Below, piece by piece: positions 8,990 through 19,560 of a DNA stretch of 41,445 nucleotides. Made by a program: the position numbers and the translations under genes. This DNA comes from Gnetum montanum. Taxonomy: Eukaryota > Streptophyta > Gnetopsida > Gnetales > Gnetaceae. The notes under the pieces are model-generated. The model searched no databases and was not told the origin of the DNA. It saw only the letters and a program-made list of their open reading frames with translations. The stretch is from positions 235,717 through 277,161 of the forward strand of contig MNCI01013743.1 of NCBI GenBank assembly GCA_015680685.1, given 5' to 3'. How positions within the stretch are numbered: the stretch's first letter is position 1; each line of letters begins with the position of its first letter.

Positions 8990-9100
8990 GGGTCCTATTT
9001 ATAGATTTTTATGGATCCAATATTAGGTACCCGACATCAAGTATCTGATATCGACTCCCACCTGATATCGAGTAGTCAATATCCGAGGTCTTGAAATTTC
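8990..9100 (-). promoter_or_regulatory. Internal LTR-like promoter upstream of ORF2 (A)
   Basis: Minus strand: repeated GATATC/AATATT motifs (9100-9010) followed by CTATAAATAGGACC (TATA 9004-8996). The arrangement copies A's own U3, where GATATCGG-type motifs are followed by CCTATAAATACAACC (13817-13808). Shared pieces include 'ggatcc.atat' and 'gacatcaa/gacatcga'. The block is about 550 bases upstream of the ORF2 ATG. Promoter function is inferred. Confidence 0.55.
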
Positions 9101-10552
9101 ATTTTATGAGGACATTCAACATGGAAGATGAAGCTTTGTGATTGGTTGCAAGGTTTCATATAAAATCCAATGTTTTGGAATAAGTGAGAATTCATATTTA
9201 GGCACTGGTAGTGTTAGAAGATGGAATTATAGGCATTAAAAGCTTTAGAAGATGTAAGAAAAGGGGCATTGGCTTCATGGTATAGAACAAATTAGTTATA
9301 TGATAAGGGAGGGTTTTGAGTTTATCATTTATGCATTTGGAAGGTTCAAGATGATGTGGTTGTGCTAGACAAGTACAAGTTACAATAGTTATACAAGTGG
9401 GTTCTCCCTAAGCATGCTTAATGCCCTTGTATAACCACACCTAAAAATGTCCACCAATTTGAGAAAATAACTTTATGTTACATAGAACTACAAGTTAGAA
9501 TCATATGAATAGTGAGATGAGATGGATTTTAAAAAGGATTGTAGAAATTGGAATGTGAGGTGCCTTACCATAGGCATAATGAATCCTTGTGTGTTATTAA
9601 GGGTTAAGTAATCATTAGCCCTTCTTTCCAAGATTTGAACAAAGTCCATACCACTTTCTAGTGACATCATGTTATTTCATCTCTTTGTTTGACAACCATA
9701 AGAATACCACAATTGCAAGAAGTAGCATCACTTAGCATTTTGTCTAAGGAAGGAGTTTATTCATGGAACTTTTTTTTTGAATTTTGAGAAGCTGCTAACC
9801 TTTAGGCATGGGTAACATGTATTTTTAGTGGGACCCTCAAAAAATTTATTTAGTGCCCTTTTATTTTATTCTTATTTGTGTCAACCTTACTAGAGGACTA
9901 CCTTTAGGCATGGGTAACATGTCTTTCTAGTGACATGGTAAGGTAGCACTTATTTTATTCTTACTCCCATTTTTTTAGATCTACAATGACATAATTACAA
10001 CCTCAGCAACATGATAGACCATATAGAAGTGGTCAAAGAGATCCAAAAATCCCCCTTGATGTCACACCCTTTACATTCCCACTTGGTTCTTCACTTTTCT
10101 ATCTAGGCATAATGATAATGAATTTATTCTTAGTTTAACAATGAAAAAGAATATCATTATGACCATGGTAAGAACCTCTTATTAATGGAATAGATGGATG
10201 GATAACATGCCCTCGTTGTCCAAATAATCAATCCCTCATGACTTGACAACATAGAGAAAACCTCATCTCAATGAGCTACATGATGTCATTTTATTCCCAA
10301 GTGAGATTACTGACTAAGGAAATGAAAACAAAATGTTGAAAAATTTGAAAAGAATAGGAAAAATTTGTACCAAAAATTGAGAAAATGATCAAAAAAATTG
10401 TAAAACAAAAAGATGAAAAACACCTATTAAATTTGAATTTTAGGATGGGGCATCTCCCCCATGACTAAGTATTGACCATGACAAGAATTAGTAAGTGGAT
10501 ATGTAGGATCCATGCATTTATGGAATAGTGTTAAACTTTCATTTTCAAGCCA
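9101..10552. other. Non-coding spacer of element A
   Basis: No coding frame. It aligns, in reverse orientation, with D 39179-40640 (for example 'taaggcacctcacat', 'attaataagaggtt', 'catcaaggggga') and more weakly with B 19560-21060. The segment 10441-10480 (tctcccccatgactaag) equals the tail of B's pol, placing the pol deletion between it and gag. A 20-base piece (tttaggcatgggtaacatgt) occurs twice, at 9801 and 9903. Confidence 0.65.
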
Positions 10553-12945
10553 CTAGGTGTCTTTTGATTTAGTGGTAGCTGCATAGATGGTTTGTTCCTC
10601 ACACACTTGGTTGTTAAATGTATGGTGTGTCAGAGTATGAGTTGTGTGAACTTTGTGGATGTTTAGCCCATGACTGCATCCTTTATCATGATTAGTTATG
10701 CATGGATTTGTTTGTTTGTCAATGATGCTAGGTTCATTACTTTTGGCAAGTCTTGGAGTAATGACGAATGTTGGCTTTTGCATAGGATTGAAGGACATTT
10801 GTTGTGAAAGGAAAGGTGTTACACTTGGTTGGAATTGTGATGGTTTGGATGAGTTAGTAGGTTAATAAGTGTTGTGCTTATGCATGGGAGTTGTCCTAAA
10901 GAAATGGTGTTTCCAAGATTGGCAAGGACCTACTGGCATTATCATGTTTATGCACGTTCACAACACAAGTGACATTCTTTTGTTGATGTTGTGGTGCTGA
11001 ACCTTCCTGTGTTACTGGTTGTGACATGTGATGGAGTGGAGTATGAGAATATTGAGGATATGATGGAGGATGAGAGGTGTGAGGTGGTGATCCTTTAGAA
11101 GATGTCATGGGTTGATGATATTCAAGAGAGTGGTAGTAGCAATTTGAGGTAGAGGAAGTAGAACTAGTTGAGGAAATAGGTTGTTGAACATAATATTAGT
11201 ATGGTTTCGGTTGGTAGTAAGGGTAGGGCTAGTTTGATGATGGCCTCCCCCATGATTGTGGGTTTTTCCACTATGTTGGATGATAGTATTAAGGATGGTA
11301 ATAATTCCCACTAGGATAGTATAGTTGGTTGTAGGACTGTCTAAAATTACCTTGTGAGAAAGGTAATTTCTTAGGCATTTGCTTTTGTACAAACTTGGGA
11401 TTCAATGCAAAGCCCAATACTCATGTAGATGTAACATGATTGGGCAAGAACCCGTAGGATGGTCATATATGCAAATGTCACATCCATCATCTTATTCTAT
11501 GGTTGAGTCTAAAGCCTCAGCTTCTTTAGTCATTTTCCCTTTTTGTTGATATGTGTTCATAGCTATTTTTTGGTTCTTTTTCCTCCTTTTATTGTGATCA
11601 TTTGATTCATTTTATGTTATTCTCTCCTCTATGGTTTCTATGCAAGTTGTAACTTTCTCACTTATCCATTTTGACATCTTATCTAACCTTGCTTCAAGCT
11701 CATCGATAGACTTTTGTATTAGCAAGTTTTGTTGTGAAATCACCTCATCGAGAGTTGCCTCTTTTTCCTTATCATAGATGTGGATCCTTTTCTTTTGAAC
11801 AATTGGGTTCCAGTGATATTTCTTAACATTCTCCCATTTACATAGCTCTACTTCTTCTTTTGCCACATGCTTAATTAGCTTTTGGATATGATGGGTTTCT
11901 AGTTCATATAATTGAAATTGAGCATACATCCCAAGGGTCTCTCTTGTTTGACAATGAAGCCTATCTATGATGTGGAAAGTTTTCTCTTCTTAAGAAAAAC
12001 CATGGCCTGGGCATTTATTCAATAGAGAATAATATCTATCTAGAGCCATATCCAAGGTTTCTTCTTATTCTTGTTTCCATCCTTGGATTCGTTTCCTTAG
12101 GTTGGACACCCTTGGATAGGTTTGGTATTTCTTGTTGAAGAGTTCCAACATTGTGGACCACTGTTGGATTGAATTTTGTTTCAACAATCTATACCACACT
12201 TCAACCTTGTCTATTAGTGTCCTAGGAAAGAGCTTAAGATTTTACCATCCACTTTCAATGTTTTGTAAGACATAGGCATCATGGAAGGCTTGTAAATGAT
12301 GTTGTGGATCAGAATCATGGACTCCCATAAATTTAGGAATATTATTCATATTAAGCCTTTTGATACGACTTTCCTTGTGATGCCTATGGGGTATTTTAAC
12401 TACCTCTATGATCTGCATCATGCTCTTAGTTGCCAACAAGGGTTTACCATCATCAGACATGTTATGATGAAGATTTCAATTTGTATTTTTATGATTGTGA
12501 TGATTTTGTCTATGCTCATTTTAATGTTCTTGATTTTTCCCCTGGTTTCAATTTCTATTTTTATTTCAACCTCATAGTGGAGTTTTATCTCTATACCTAC
12601 TTTTAGCTTCTTCAAAATTAGACGTTGAAGAGGAAGAGGAAGATGAGAAACTAGGAGGATTGCCATGGCTTCTATGATGTTTCCCATGGTCCCTTGATTT
12701 ATCTTTTCCATGTTTTGAGGAGGTCTTGGCCTTGAGGCCTCCCCTAGTTTAGGACTTACTCCATCTTCTCTAGGATTGTATACCTTAGGTGAATGTAGTC
12801 CTTGAGTGTAGTTAGGGTGATCATGAACATATAAAACTCTTGCATGAGGTTGGTTACTCCACTTTTCTTCAATATATATCTCGTTAGTTCTCCAATGAAT
12901 GTTCTCTCCATACAATGCATTATCACTTCCTTGTGAAAGAGACAT
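10553..12945 (-). pseudogene. gag: Gag of element A (degenerate)
   Basis: ATG 12945 gives MSLSQGSDNALYGENIHW, near-identical to D's gag start. After an acidic/basic linker a capsid-like region follows: DSDPQHHLQAFHDAYVLQN (12330-12270), then LFPRTLI, VEVWY, and further MYAQFQLYELETHHIQKLIK (11929-11870). This is the retrotransposon Gag pattern of hydrophobic helices with W and Y landmarks. A zinc-knuckle-like CDICIYDHPTGSC (C-x2-C-x3-H-x4-C) lies near 11490-11450. A Ser/Pro/His/Tyr-rich tail (11108-10896) and a terminal segment ending TTKSKDT at 10553 follow. The frame shifts several times and carries many TAA/TAG stops at glutamine positions. The N-terminal block seen in E and B is missing. 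Confidence 0.75.
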
Positions 12946-13051
12946 TGTTGATGGTTTATGATGTGTGTGATTTAATATTTTTTGAAAGATAAGTTGTTAA
13001 TGTGTTTATAATGATCATGTATGATATAACTAATCTAGATAACTAGCATCA

Positions 13052-13069
13052 TCCTTGGCAATAGTGCCA
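13052..13069 (-). promoter_or_regulatory. Primer-binding site of element A, decayed
   Basis: Minus strand TGGCACTATTGCCAAGGA, same position as in E. It differs from E's site at four places, all transitions (three G-to-A, one C-to-T). Confidence 0.75.
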
Positions 13070-13070
13070 A

Positions 13071-13985
13071 TGATGAGCGACGAGGTACCCCTATGCCCAA
13101 CCATATGATTCATAAGCATTCACACACGATCTAGTCAAATTCCATGGATGGGACTAGTTGTGCATCTAGATCGTTATGCCTTGATCATAGTTCACTATCT
13201 TCCCACTTGGGCTAGTGGTAGCTTTGTCATGTATGGTTTAGTTTAGAGTGAGGCATATGATTCTTGATGTTGTTTGGCCCTAAGCTACTCTTAATGATAA
13301 TAAGAAAATTAATTGTTTAATCTAATTAATAATGAAAAGTAGAGTCTAAACTAGCCTATGTGTGATGAGTGTCCATTTCTAACCTTCTGTACATGCCTTG
13401 GACTTTGCATAACTACTGTTGGAATTGCCAAGGGTAACAATACCAAATGACACATTATTGGGTTAACAAGTAATTACACTTAAGTGCTCATGATTAGTCG
13501 TACTCATTCCACTTAATGATAAGAATAATAAAGAGCAATGAATAACAACATTAACGAAGGAAAAAGGTAAATATTTAAGCAATTAAAAAAAAAAATAAAG
13601 CTAAGTGGATGTTGCAATGATGGAAGTAATCTTAATCTTTATTGCCAAACATATAATGTGTCCAAGTACGTTACACTCGAATAAGGATGTTATATAATCA
13701 CTTAACAACACATTGCAGGCATGCACTGGAAAATAAACTAACAAAATTTCTCTAAGCCTACTTAAAATCTATATGAATCTATGATCCAATCATGCACTCA
13801 AGGGTTGTATTTATAGGTTAGCAGAGAAGGGGCGATATCGGATCCCTGACATCGAAGGTTGTGCCTTGATATCTGATGAGTGGCAAGGTACCCCTACACT
13901 CCACCATACGAAACGANTGATGAGACGCGGTTTACACTAGGCCGCGATATCGCGACCGANATACCTTGCAAAACATGACTCATTA
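13071..13985 (-). repeat. 5' LTR of element A, with embedded gap stubs
   Basis: Starts TGATGAG at 13071 beside the primer site, ends GACTCATTA at 13985, followed by ATTAT. Matches the 3' LTR except that 13874-13960 is replaced by two foreign LTR-end pieces and two Ns. TATA on the minus strand at 13817-13808. Confidence 0.85.
13874..13960. other. Two LTR-end stubs each closed by a single N
   Basis: 13874-13916 (starts TGATGAGTGGCAAGGTACCC) resembles the left end of an E-type LTR; 13918-13959 (starts TGATGAGACGCG, contains CCGCGATATCGCGACC) resembles the other end of such an LTR but inverted. Single Ns sit at 13917 and 13960. Both stubs end in CGA. This looks like an unresolved E-type insertion collapsed or misjoined by the assembler. 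Confidence 0.7.
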
Positions 13986-13990
13986 ATTAT
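13986..13990. repeat. Target-site duplication of element A, right copy (ATTAT)
   Basis: Immediately follows the LTR end at 13985 and equals 5409-5413. The interrupted 30-bp repeat resumes at 13991. Confidence 0.9.
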
Positions 13991-14034
13991 CAAGATTAAT
14001 ATCCATCTATTGAATGTTAAGGTACTAATATTTT

Positions 14035-14093
14035 CTACAAAAATCATCTGTAATAAAAAGAACAAGGGAATCAAAAGAGGTATTCTTACACCA
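14035..14093 (-). repeat. 3' LTR stub of element C
   Basis: Minus strand from 14093 reads TGGTGTAAGAATACCTC and continues with a stretch matching the start of the 5' LTR (TGGTATAGGGATACCTA from 33751). Both then have GATT(C/T)CCTTGTT.TTTTT. Similarity ends near 14035; the remaining ~860 bp of LTR is gone. Confidence 0.6.
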
Positions 14094-14109
14094 ACTCTCC
14101 CATCATTTT
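14094..14109 (-). promoter_or_regulatory. Polypurine tract of element C
   Basis: Minus strand AAAATGATGGGAGAGT directly precedes the LTR start TGGTG. A purine-rich run in exactly this place is the plus-strand primer of LTR retrotransposons. Confidence 0.55.
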
Positions 14110-15035
14110 AAAAGTGAACTCATGTGAACAAGGAAGTAGGGGTAGAAATGATCAGCCACTCATCAAGCTTGGTCTCATGGACTAATACAACATCATCAAT
14201 GGAATGATCCTTCTAATGAATCAAGTAATCATGCCTCTTTACTCTTTGAGTACTAGAAGCTTCCTTTACTTGAATACAACTATCTTCCTCTCCATTAAAG
14301 GCTTGGACTCATTAATAGCCTCCTTCAACTCATTGATGCTACCCTCTATGGTTTGCTCATCAATTGGTCCATGGTAGTGCATACGATCTAAAACATTAAA
14401 CATAAAACACATACCAACATCATTTGGTCAATCAATCTAGAAGACATTATCATTAATTTTTGCCTTTATTCTAAAAGAATCCATCTTCTTGGCTTTCAAC
14501 TTGGAGAACTTAACACCTCTTACTCTCTTCTTCTACAAGTACAAATAAATCAAGTCACCAATAGTAAAGTTAGACTTCTATTTACCCTCATTCCTCTTGA
14601 GGACTCTCTCTTCAACCTTCTTGTCCAAATATTCCTTTACTTATGCATGAAGATAATTCATATCTTGCACAAAATCAATAGTTAGTTGAGCTTCTTCCTC
14701 AAAGCTCTTGAAATTATCCATCTTAGAATAAAAACCATAATTCACCTCAAATGGGATTTTACCAATGGCAACATGAAAAGCATTATTATATGAAAATTCT
14801 ACATGATATAGCAAATTTTCTCATAAATTGAATTGTCCATCACATAAACATCTTAAAATGTTTAGCAAGAATTTATTAACCACCTTTGTTTGGCCATCAG
14901 TTTGTGGATGATTATACTAAAAAAATTTAAATTTGTTCCTAAAATTTTCCAGGGGGACCTTTAAAAATGAATAGTAAATTTGGAGTCTCTATCATTAAAA
15001 ATATTTAAAGAAATATCATGCAACTTCATAACATA
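14110..15035 (-). pseudogene. pol: Integrase C-terminal half and chromodomain-like tail of C
   Basis: From the B insertion leftwards the minus strand reads HVMKLHDISLNIF, NDRDSKFT, FxRSPWKILGTNLNF. These are the integrase-core landmarks seen in chromoviruses (LHG.P..I.SDRDSKF, FW..L...LGT.L). Then come IIIHKLMAKQRW (from HPQTDGQTE, frameshifted), GDLIYLYL, VRGVKFSKLKAKKMDSFRI and KINDNVFxID, the C-terminal 'GDLVWVHLRK...KL.....GPFKI..KINDNAY' block. RHDYLIHxKDH farther on may be a chromodomain remnant (YLVKWKG), followed by the purine tract. Stops and frameshifts throughout. Its N-terminal half is at 28222-28560, across element B. Confidence 0.7.
15031..15035. repeat. Target-site duplication of element B, left (ACATA)
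   Basis: Precedes the LTR start at 15036; the right copy is ACATG at 28217-28221, one base different. Removing B and one copy restores C's integrase reading frame across the junction. Confidence 0.75.
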
Positions 15036-15903
15036 TGATGAGCTGTGAAGGTACCCCTATGTCCAACCATATGAATCACAAAGCATTCACATGTGATCCA
15101 ATCAAATTTCATGGACTCTATAGTTTTTGGTGCACTAGTTCTTTAGGAAGTGAACTGGGTGCTGAGAATGTTTGTTATCTTCCCAAGTACACTTGTGAAG
15201 CTCAAGGATGTGGTTTAAGTGTAATTGAGGTACATGATTTTTATCATTTTGCGTCTATGATTTTGGTACTTGAAATAAATAAGGTAATGAATGAAGTAAT
15301 TTAATGTCAACTTTAATCTAATTGCCTACCTATCATGTAACTAGTCCTAACATAAGTGTTTGGTCCCACCTATCATACACATCCTGAACACATATAACAT
15401 TGCCAGGTTACCAAGCATTAAGCACTTTTGGGATTACCAAACATCATACACATGCTTGAAGTGGTTGTACCTATGTTTTTACTTAATTGATATTTATCTT
15501 ATTTTGCCTAATTACTTAATTATCATAATCACTGAGGAACGTTAAATAAATAACTAAAAACATTAAATGCATGAATAAAATATTTAAGATATCTAGAATG
15601 TTGCAAGGTTTATGAAGAAGCTTGTCTTTATTACCACACACACTGTCATGCTCATGTACAATAGTGCTCAAATAAAGATTCGTACACTCAATGACTCCTA
15701 CTGCAAGCACTCAGGAAATATTCTAACTTTCAAATGCAAAAATTGCCAAAGCTTTACTATAACTATGATAGAATGATGTCTAAACATGGTGGGTTGGCAC
15801 GTAGTTATAGGCAAGAATAGACCTTGCATCGATGGGGTCACATTAATGCATCAAATGATGCATTGATGGTGTCTAGTCAATGTGGCCAATCTGTGACTCA
15901 TAA
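15036..15903 (-). repeat. 3' LTR of element B (868 bp)
   Basis: TGATGAG at 15036 to CTCATAA at 15903; matches 27350-28216 throughout (for example 'ggtgcactagttct', 'catgaataaaatatttaag'). The TATA position (15801-15811) is degraded. The U3 has 'gatgcattgatg' and 'tagtcaatg' motifs. Confidence 0.9.
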
Positions 15904-16209
15904 TACCTACACGACTAAATGAAAAATCATCCTTGGGTTCTTTACAAAATTGGGAAGGTATGGGATTACTGACTAGCACATGACTTAACAAGACTACATG
16001 ACAAAACTAAGTGCTCAGGTGTATGGATCAACAAAATTACAAATTGTGGTGTTCATGACACAAAATGGGATGTGAAACAAAAAATCAGACAACACGTCCT
16101 CTGATGTCGTGAAGACTATTTGAAAAGATCACATAGTCCCAGGTGATGGAGGCTCCTAAGGCTCTAATGAACCTTCTCCAGCTTTAAGCACATGCAGTGA
16201 TCGAGGCTA
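15904..16209. other. 3' untranslated region of element B
   Basis: No coding frame. Shares 'tacc.acacgact.aatg' and 'gggaaggtatgggatta' with the equivalent place in A (6291-6380). Confidence 0.6.
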
Positions 16210-18969
16210 TTGTAGTTATTTAGTTACTATTGCAAATTCTTATGGGAGGTGAAAAGTATCCAAAAATGCTTTCATTTTCTCCTCCTTACTCCTACGATCA
16301 TGCATGGTCCATGCAGCTTTGCCAATGTGGGTTGGAATGGACACATAACAAGGATAGGGAATTGTTGGATATAGCTCCTTAACATTGATGAATCAAACAA
16401 AAAATTGTTTGCACTCAGTGTTGAACATCTTGATTGAATTCTATAGCTCATGGTAATTGTTCATTCTTCTGACCAGGTTCTTGGTAGTTGATCATTAATT
16501 AGTGAATTTTGCCTTCAAAACTTTGAGTTTAGCATTTGTCATCTCAAGCTTTTGCTTAGTGTCCTTATGGTGCTTGAAATCAACCTCGTACAACAAGTAC
16601 AAGTTAGCCACCTACTTTTCGAGTTTTGAACATGACTGTTCAGTAGTCAACATCACTAGGTTTGCATATTGGAGATTGGCTAGTTCCATATACTCTATCA
16701 CTTCTTTGATTTGCAACTCCTTCAGGTAGCTATTTGCTTTGTTGTAGGCATCTATCACATCAATGATGGGTTGCCATATCTCTTCCTTGCTAGAGTTGCT
16801 AGAGGGCCTCATTTACTTTTTCCTTAGCCACTTGGATATATTTCTCATTCACTTCTTTCTTGAAGCCAATCTAGTAACAATAGTGATTCTTTACTCTTTT
16901 AAATTTGAGAGCCTCATTTTTCTAGGTGGCACTTTCAATGGTAGATTTCTAGCATATGGCATAGACTTCCTACATAGACGGATTATGATTCTCTATAGCT
17001 AATTTCCTCAATTTAATGTTTACTCTAGTGATCTAATCTTACTGCTGATGAATAAATTCCTACATCTTTTGTTTTTATGCATCAACATTTTGCAAGCGAT
17101 GGTTTTCTGCTAGTAGTATTTCATTTTTCTAGCGCATCTTAACCAAGTCCTTTTGAACTGAGTAAGTTTTTACTTCTACTACAGACTGGTTGAAGATGGT
17201 TGTTACCATTACCTCCTTAGATTATTTTAATTATTCTTGAAGTTTCTAAAAAGCTTCATCTTTAGTTATTATAGGGCTGAGGAGTGTGAGATCAGCAAAA
17301 TGGGCATGCAGTTCAGCAACCTCTGTGGCCAAGCATTGGTTTTGTACTTGAGCTGTTTTGAGTTGCCCTTCCAAAATGATACATTTACCCTTTACTTTGA
17401 GCAGCTTTGACTAGGTTGTAGTTATGTCATCCAAAAAATCAAAGATGATTGGAATCGGTTGCCCTTATCCCCACTAGTCAGTCTAGTAACTCTTTGTGCT
17501 AGGCTGCACTCAATCTTCCACTGATAGTTCCTACAAATGTTTGCATATCTCAAAGTGTAGATACATAGGGTATAGATGACATAAGTGCATTAAGTGCTTT
17601 TGTAATTTAGTTAGCAACCACCTCTATAATTTTCTCCTACCCTTGGTGTTGCATCACTAGTATAGTTGCCACCTCACCCTCCTCCAAGTGCATCAAAAGG
17701 AGGTAGCATTCCTAGAGATTTTTTAAAAATAAATGATGTTGAGATAGAGACATCTCCACTTCCTAGGCACTAGGATTTGATCTTGTAGGTAGCTATGTTC
17801 ATTGGGCTAAGAATATTGGGCCACCTCCCTCCATCTGACTAATTATTTGAGCCACCTCATTAAGGTGACTCATCACAGGTCAATATATAGATGGATCTTT
17901 ACCACTTGTTCTTTCTCATTGCTCTTGCTCATGTAAGAGCTGTTCTCAAATTTTGCATAAGCACTTAATGGTTGCATGGGCCTTTAGCATTGATTCTTAA
18001 GTGGGTGGTGGAGATGGTAGTTGCTACTTTTCATCCTTAGATATAGCAAGCATCTTATCCTTCATCATCTTGGACCAAGAGGCAATGGGAGTATGCTTCA
18101 TCATGTCATTGGTGTAGTGGACTATCCCTACCCTTTTCCAAATTTTTTAGATGAGGCACGGGAAAGGTAGCATTTTCCTTCCACGGTCATTTTCTTTGAA
18201 ATACTTTTCTATCTCTAGATAGATTAATTGTGGAAGGTTTGCTAGAAATCTCCCACTTAGAGTGGTGCATGCTCAAGTGGAGAAGGTAGTTACCTTACTA
18301 GGCCTCATCATCAAATTGAGGTGATAGGCCACTATCTTGAAGTATACATGTTCCATCAGTGTGAGCACACCAAACTAATTGTTAACCCTATAACATGGCT
18401 AGGTCCACTTCTTTTTGGCCTCTGGGTCAACATGTGTAGATAGCTCTATCAATTGTGTCTCAGAATTAGGCAACCCAAGAGCCTACATGATGGCTTCAAC
18501 TAAGTAGGACACTTGAATATCCTTGATCTTCATCATGGAGCTTGTCCTTCTATTATTCTAGAAGAGGGACATCTCTTCCATGTACAATTCTCTATTGTAA
18601 GTGATGATTGGCCATATGGGAGAGGTTTGTAATTATGTCTTCACCTATGTTGAAGCATACTCTAAGAATGGCTTGAAGTTCAATTCCTGAAGAACTGCTT
18701 GTTAGAAATCATGAGGCCTGATTGTGTCAAGGCAGGCTTGTGTTAATGTGACCTAAAGTCTCAGTGCAAGCACTGGTGCCTCTCCTCATTACGATTATTA
18801 TGTTGTAGCCTCTTCAAGAATCTATCTAATAGATTCCACTTCAGGCTCCTTCTGAAGAGGTCCCATTGCATGGGTTTCTTCTACCTGTTCCTAGGCTTGT
18901 TCTTGTTGGTCCCTTTTAGGTCTGGGTTATTTCTCCCTTGGTTGAGAGGATCCTCCTTCCTACAGTCAT
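16210..18969 (-). pseudogene. ORF2 of element B: plant-transposon-protein-like plus coiled coil
   Basis: Putative ATG at 18969. The N-terminal half reads ELNFKPFLEYASTQVKT, then YNRELYMEEMSLF, QVSYLVEAIM, ALGLPNSETQ, MEHVYFKIVAYHLNLMM, SGRFLANLPQLIYLEIEKYF and MLPFPCLI.KIWKRVGI. Compared from memory with the 'putative plant transposon protein' family (PF20167), the order of an FY-containing block, a 'VSF...I...LP' block, and 'IDVG..I.......G.LP.P.LI..LC..AGV' is preserved. The C-terminal half (about 17700-16400) is helical, rich in E, K, L and Q, including MELANLQYANLVML, and is probably a coiled coil. Total would be about 900 codons. Many stops. It lies downstream of pol with its own promoter-like block 470 bases upstream. 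Function unknown; no membrane or signal segment seen. Confidence 0.6.
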
Positions 18970-19291
18970 TTTGGCCTTTGTGTCATTTGTAATCACAACA
19001 TGATCACAGGTTAGTAATTATTGTGTATTTTGAAACAATTGGGATACCTTATCTCATTAGGAAGGTTACACCTGGATAAGTTATGATTATGGTTGATTTG
19101 ATCAATTTTAGTTATTAAATTATTTTTGTTTCAATGTTGATAAATGATTATAGTCATATTGGAGGTTGTTGAATGGGTTAAACTCCCAAAAATCAATGGT
19201 TTACATTATCGTTATATTGATTAACCCTTTTGGGGAACAAAAAATTTTCATTAAAAACCTTAAGGTTTATGTCCTCCATGATGAAGAGCTT

Positions 19292-19293
19292 AC
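19292..19293 (-). promoter_or_regulatory. Splice-donor-like CAGAGGTAAGC in ORF2 leader (B)
   Basis: Minus strand GCCAGAGGTAAGCTC, 150 bases downstream of the TATA-like box and 320 upstream of ORF2. Downstream 'aaccttaaggttttt' matches 'aaccttaagtctttt' after the same site in D. A TACTAAC branch-like motif occurs near 19019-19013, but no strong acceptor follows. Confidence 0.4.
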
Positions 19294-19440
19294 CTCTGGC
19301 ACTTGCAAGATCAAAGAATGAAGTGATTTGGACAAATAGTTGAAAAGTTATGGGCTTTGGAAGATGTTGGGCTTTGAAAAATGGCAAAAACTTCCCTCTT
19401 GTTGTGAAGCAAATGATAAAAAATTGCAAAGTATTCGATG

Positions 19441-19560
19441 GCATTCATAGAATTTTTGCATTGCATTGATAGGGCCTAGTCAACAAGGCCCAATCGAGTA
19501 GGTTGGCTACGTTGACTAGGCCTAGTCGATGCAGTTGTTGACCACTGTTGACTTTGGTCA
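19441..19560 (-). promoter_or_regulatory. Internal LTR-like block upstream of ORF2 (B)
   Basis: Plus-strand text 'gcattgatagggcctagtca' (19463-19482) and 'gttgactaggcctagtcgat' (19511-19530) repeats the motif of B's U3 (gatggggcctagtcaatgag, 28164-28183). It adjoins a TATA-like CTATGAATGC on the minus strand (19450-19441). The position relative to ORF2 equals the GATATC block of A and D. Confidence 0.55.

Larger units (their letters stand above)
5414..13985 (-). mobile_element. Pol-less Athila/Tat-like element A (8.6 kb)
   Basis: Complete minus-strand insertion: 5' LTR 13985-13071, primer site 13069-13052, gag 12945-10553, spacer, internal promoter block around 9100-8990, ORF2 8448 to about 6490, 3' LTR 6290-5414, with ATTAT duplications. 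No protease, reverse transcriptase or integrase is present. Sequence resembling the last codons of B's pol (10480-10441 versus B 21070-21040) directly follows gag, so the whole pol has been lost. LTRs and gag match element D more closely than B. It would have needed pol proteins in trans, presumably from a B-like relative. LTR copies differ at many sites and gag is riddled with stops, so it is old. Confidence 0.85.

Noticed and set aside
12296-12577. 93-residue plus-strand frame
   Set aside because: Antisense shadow of A's gag; the minus-strand frame matches D's gag closely.
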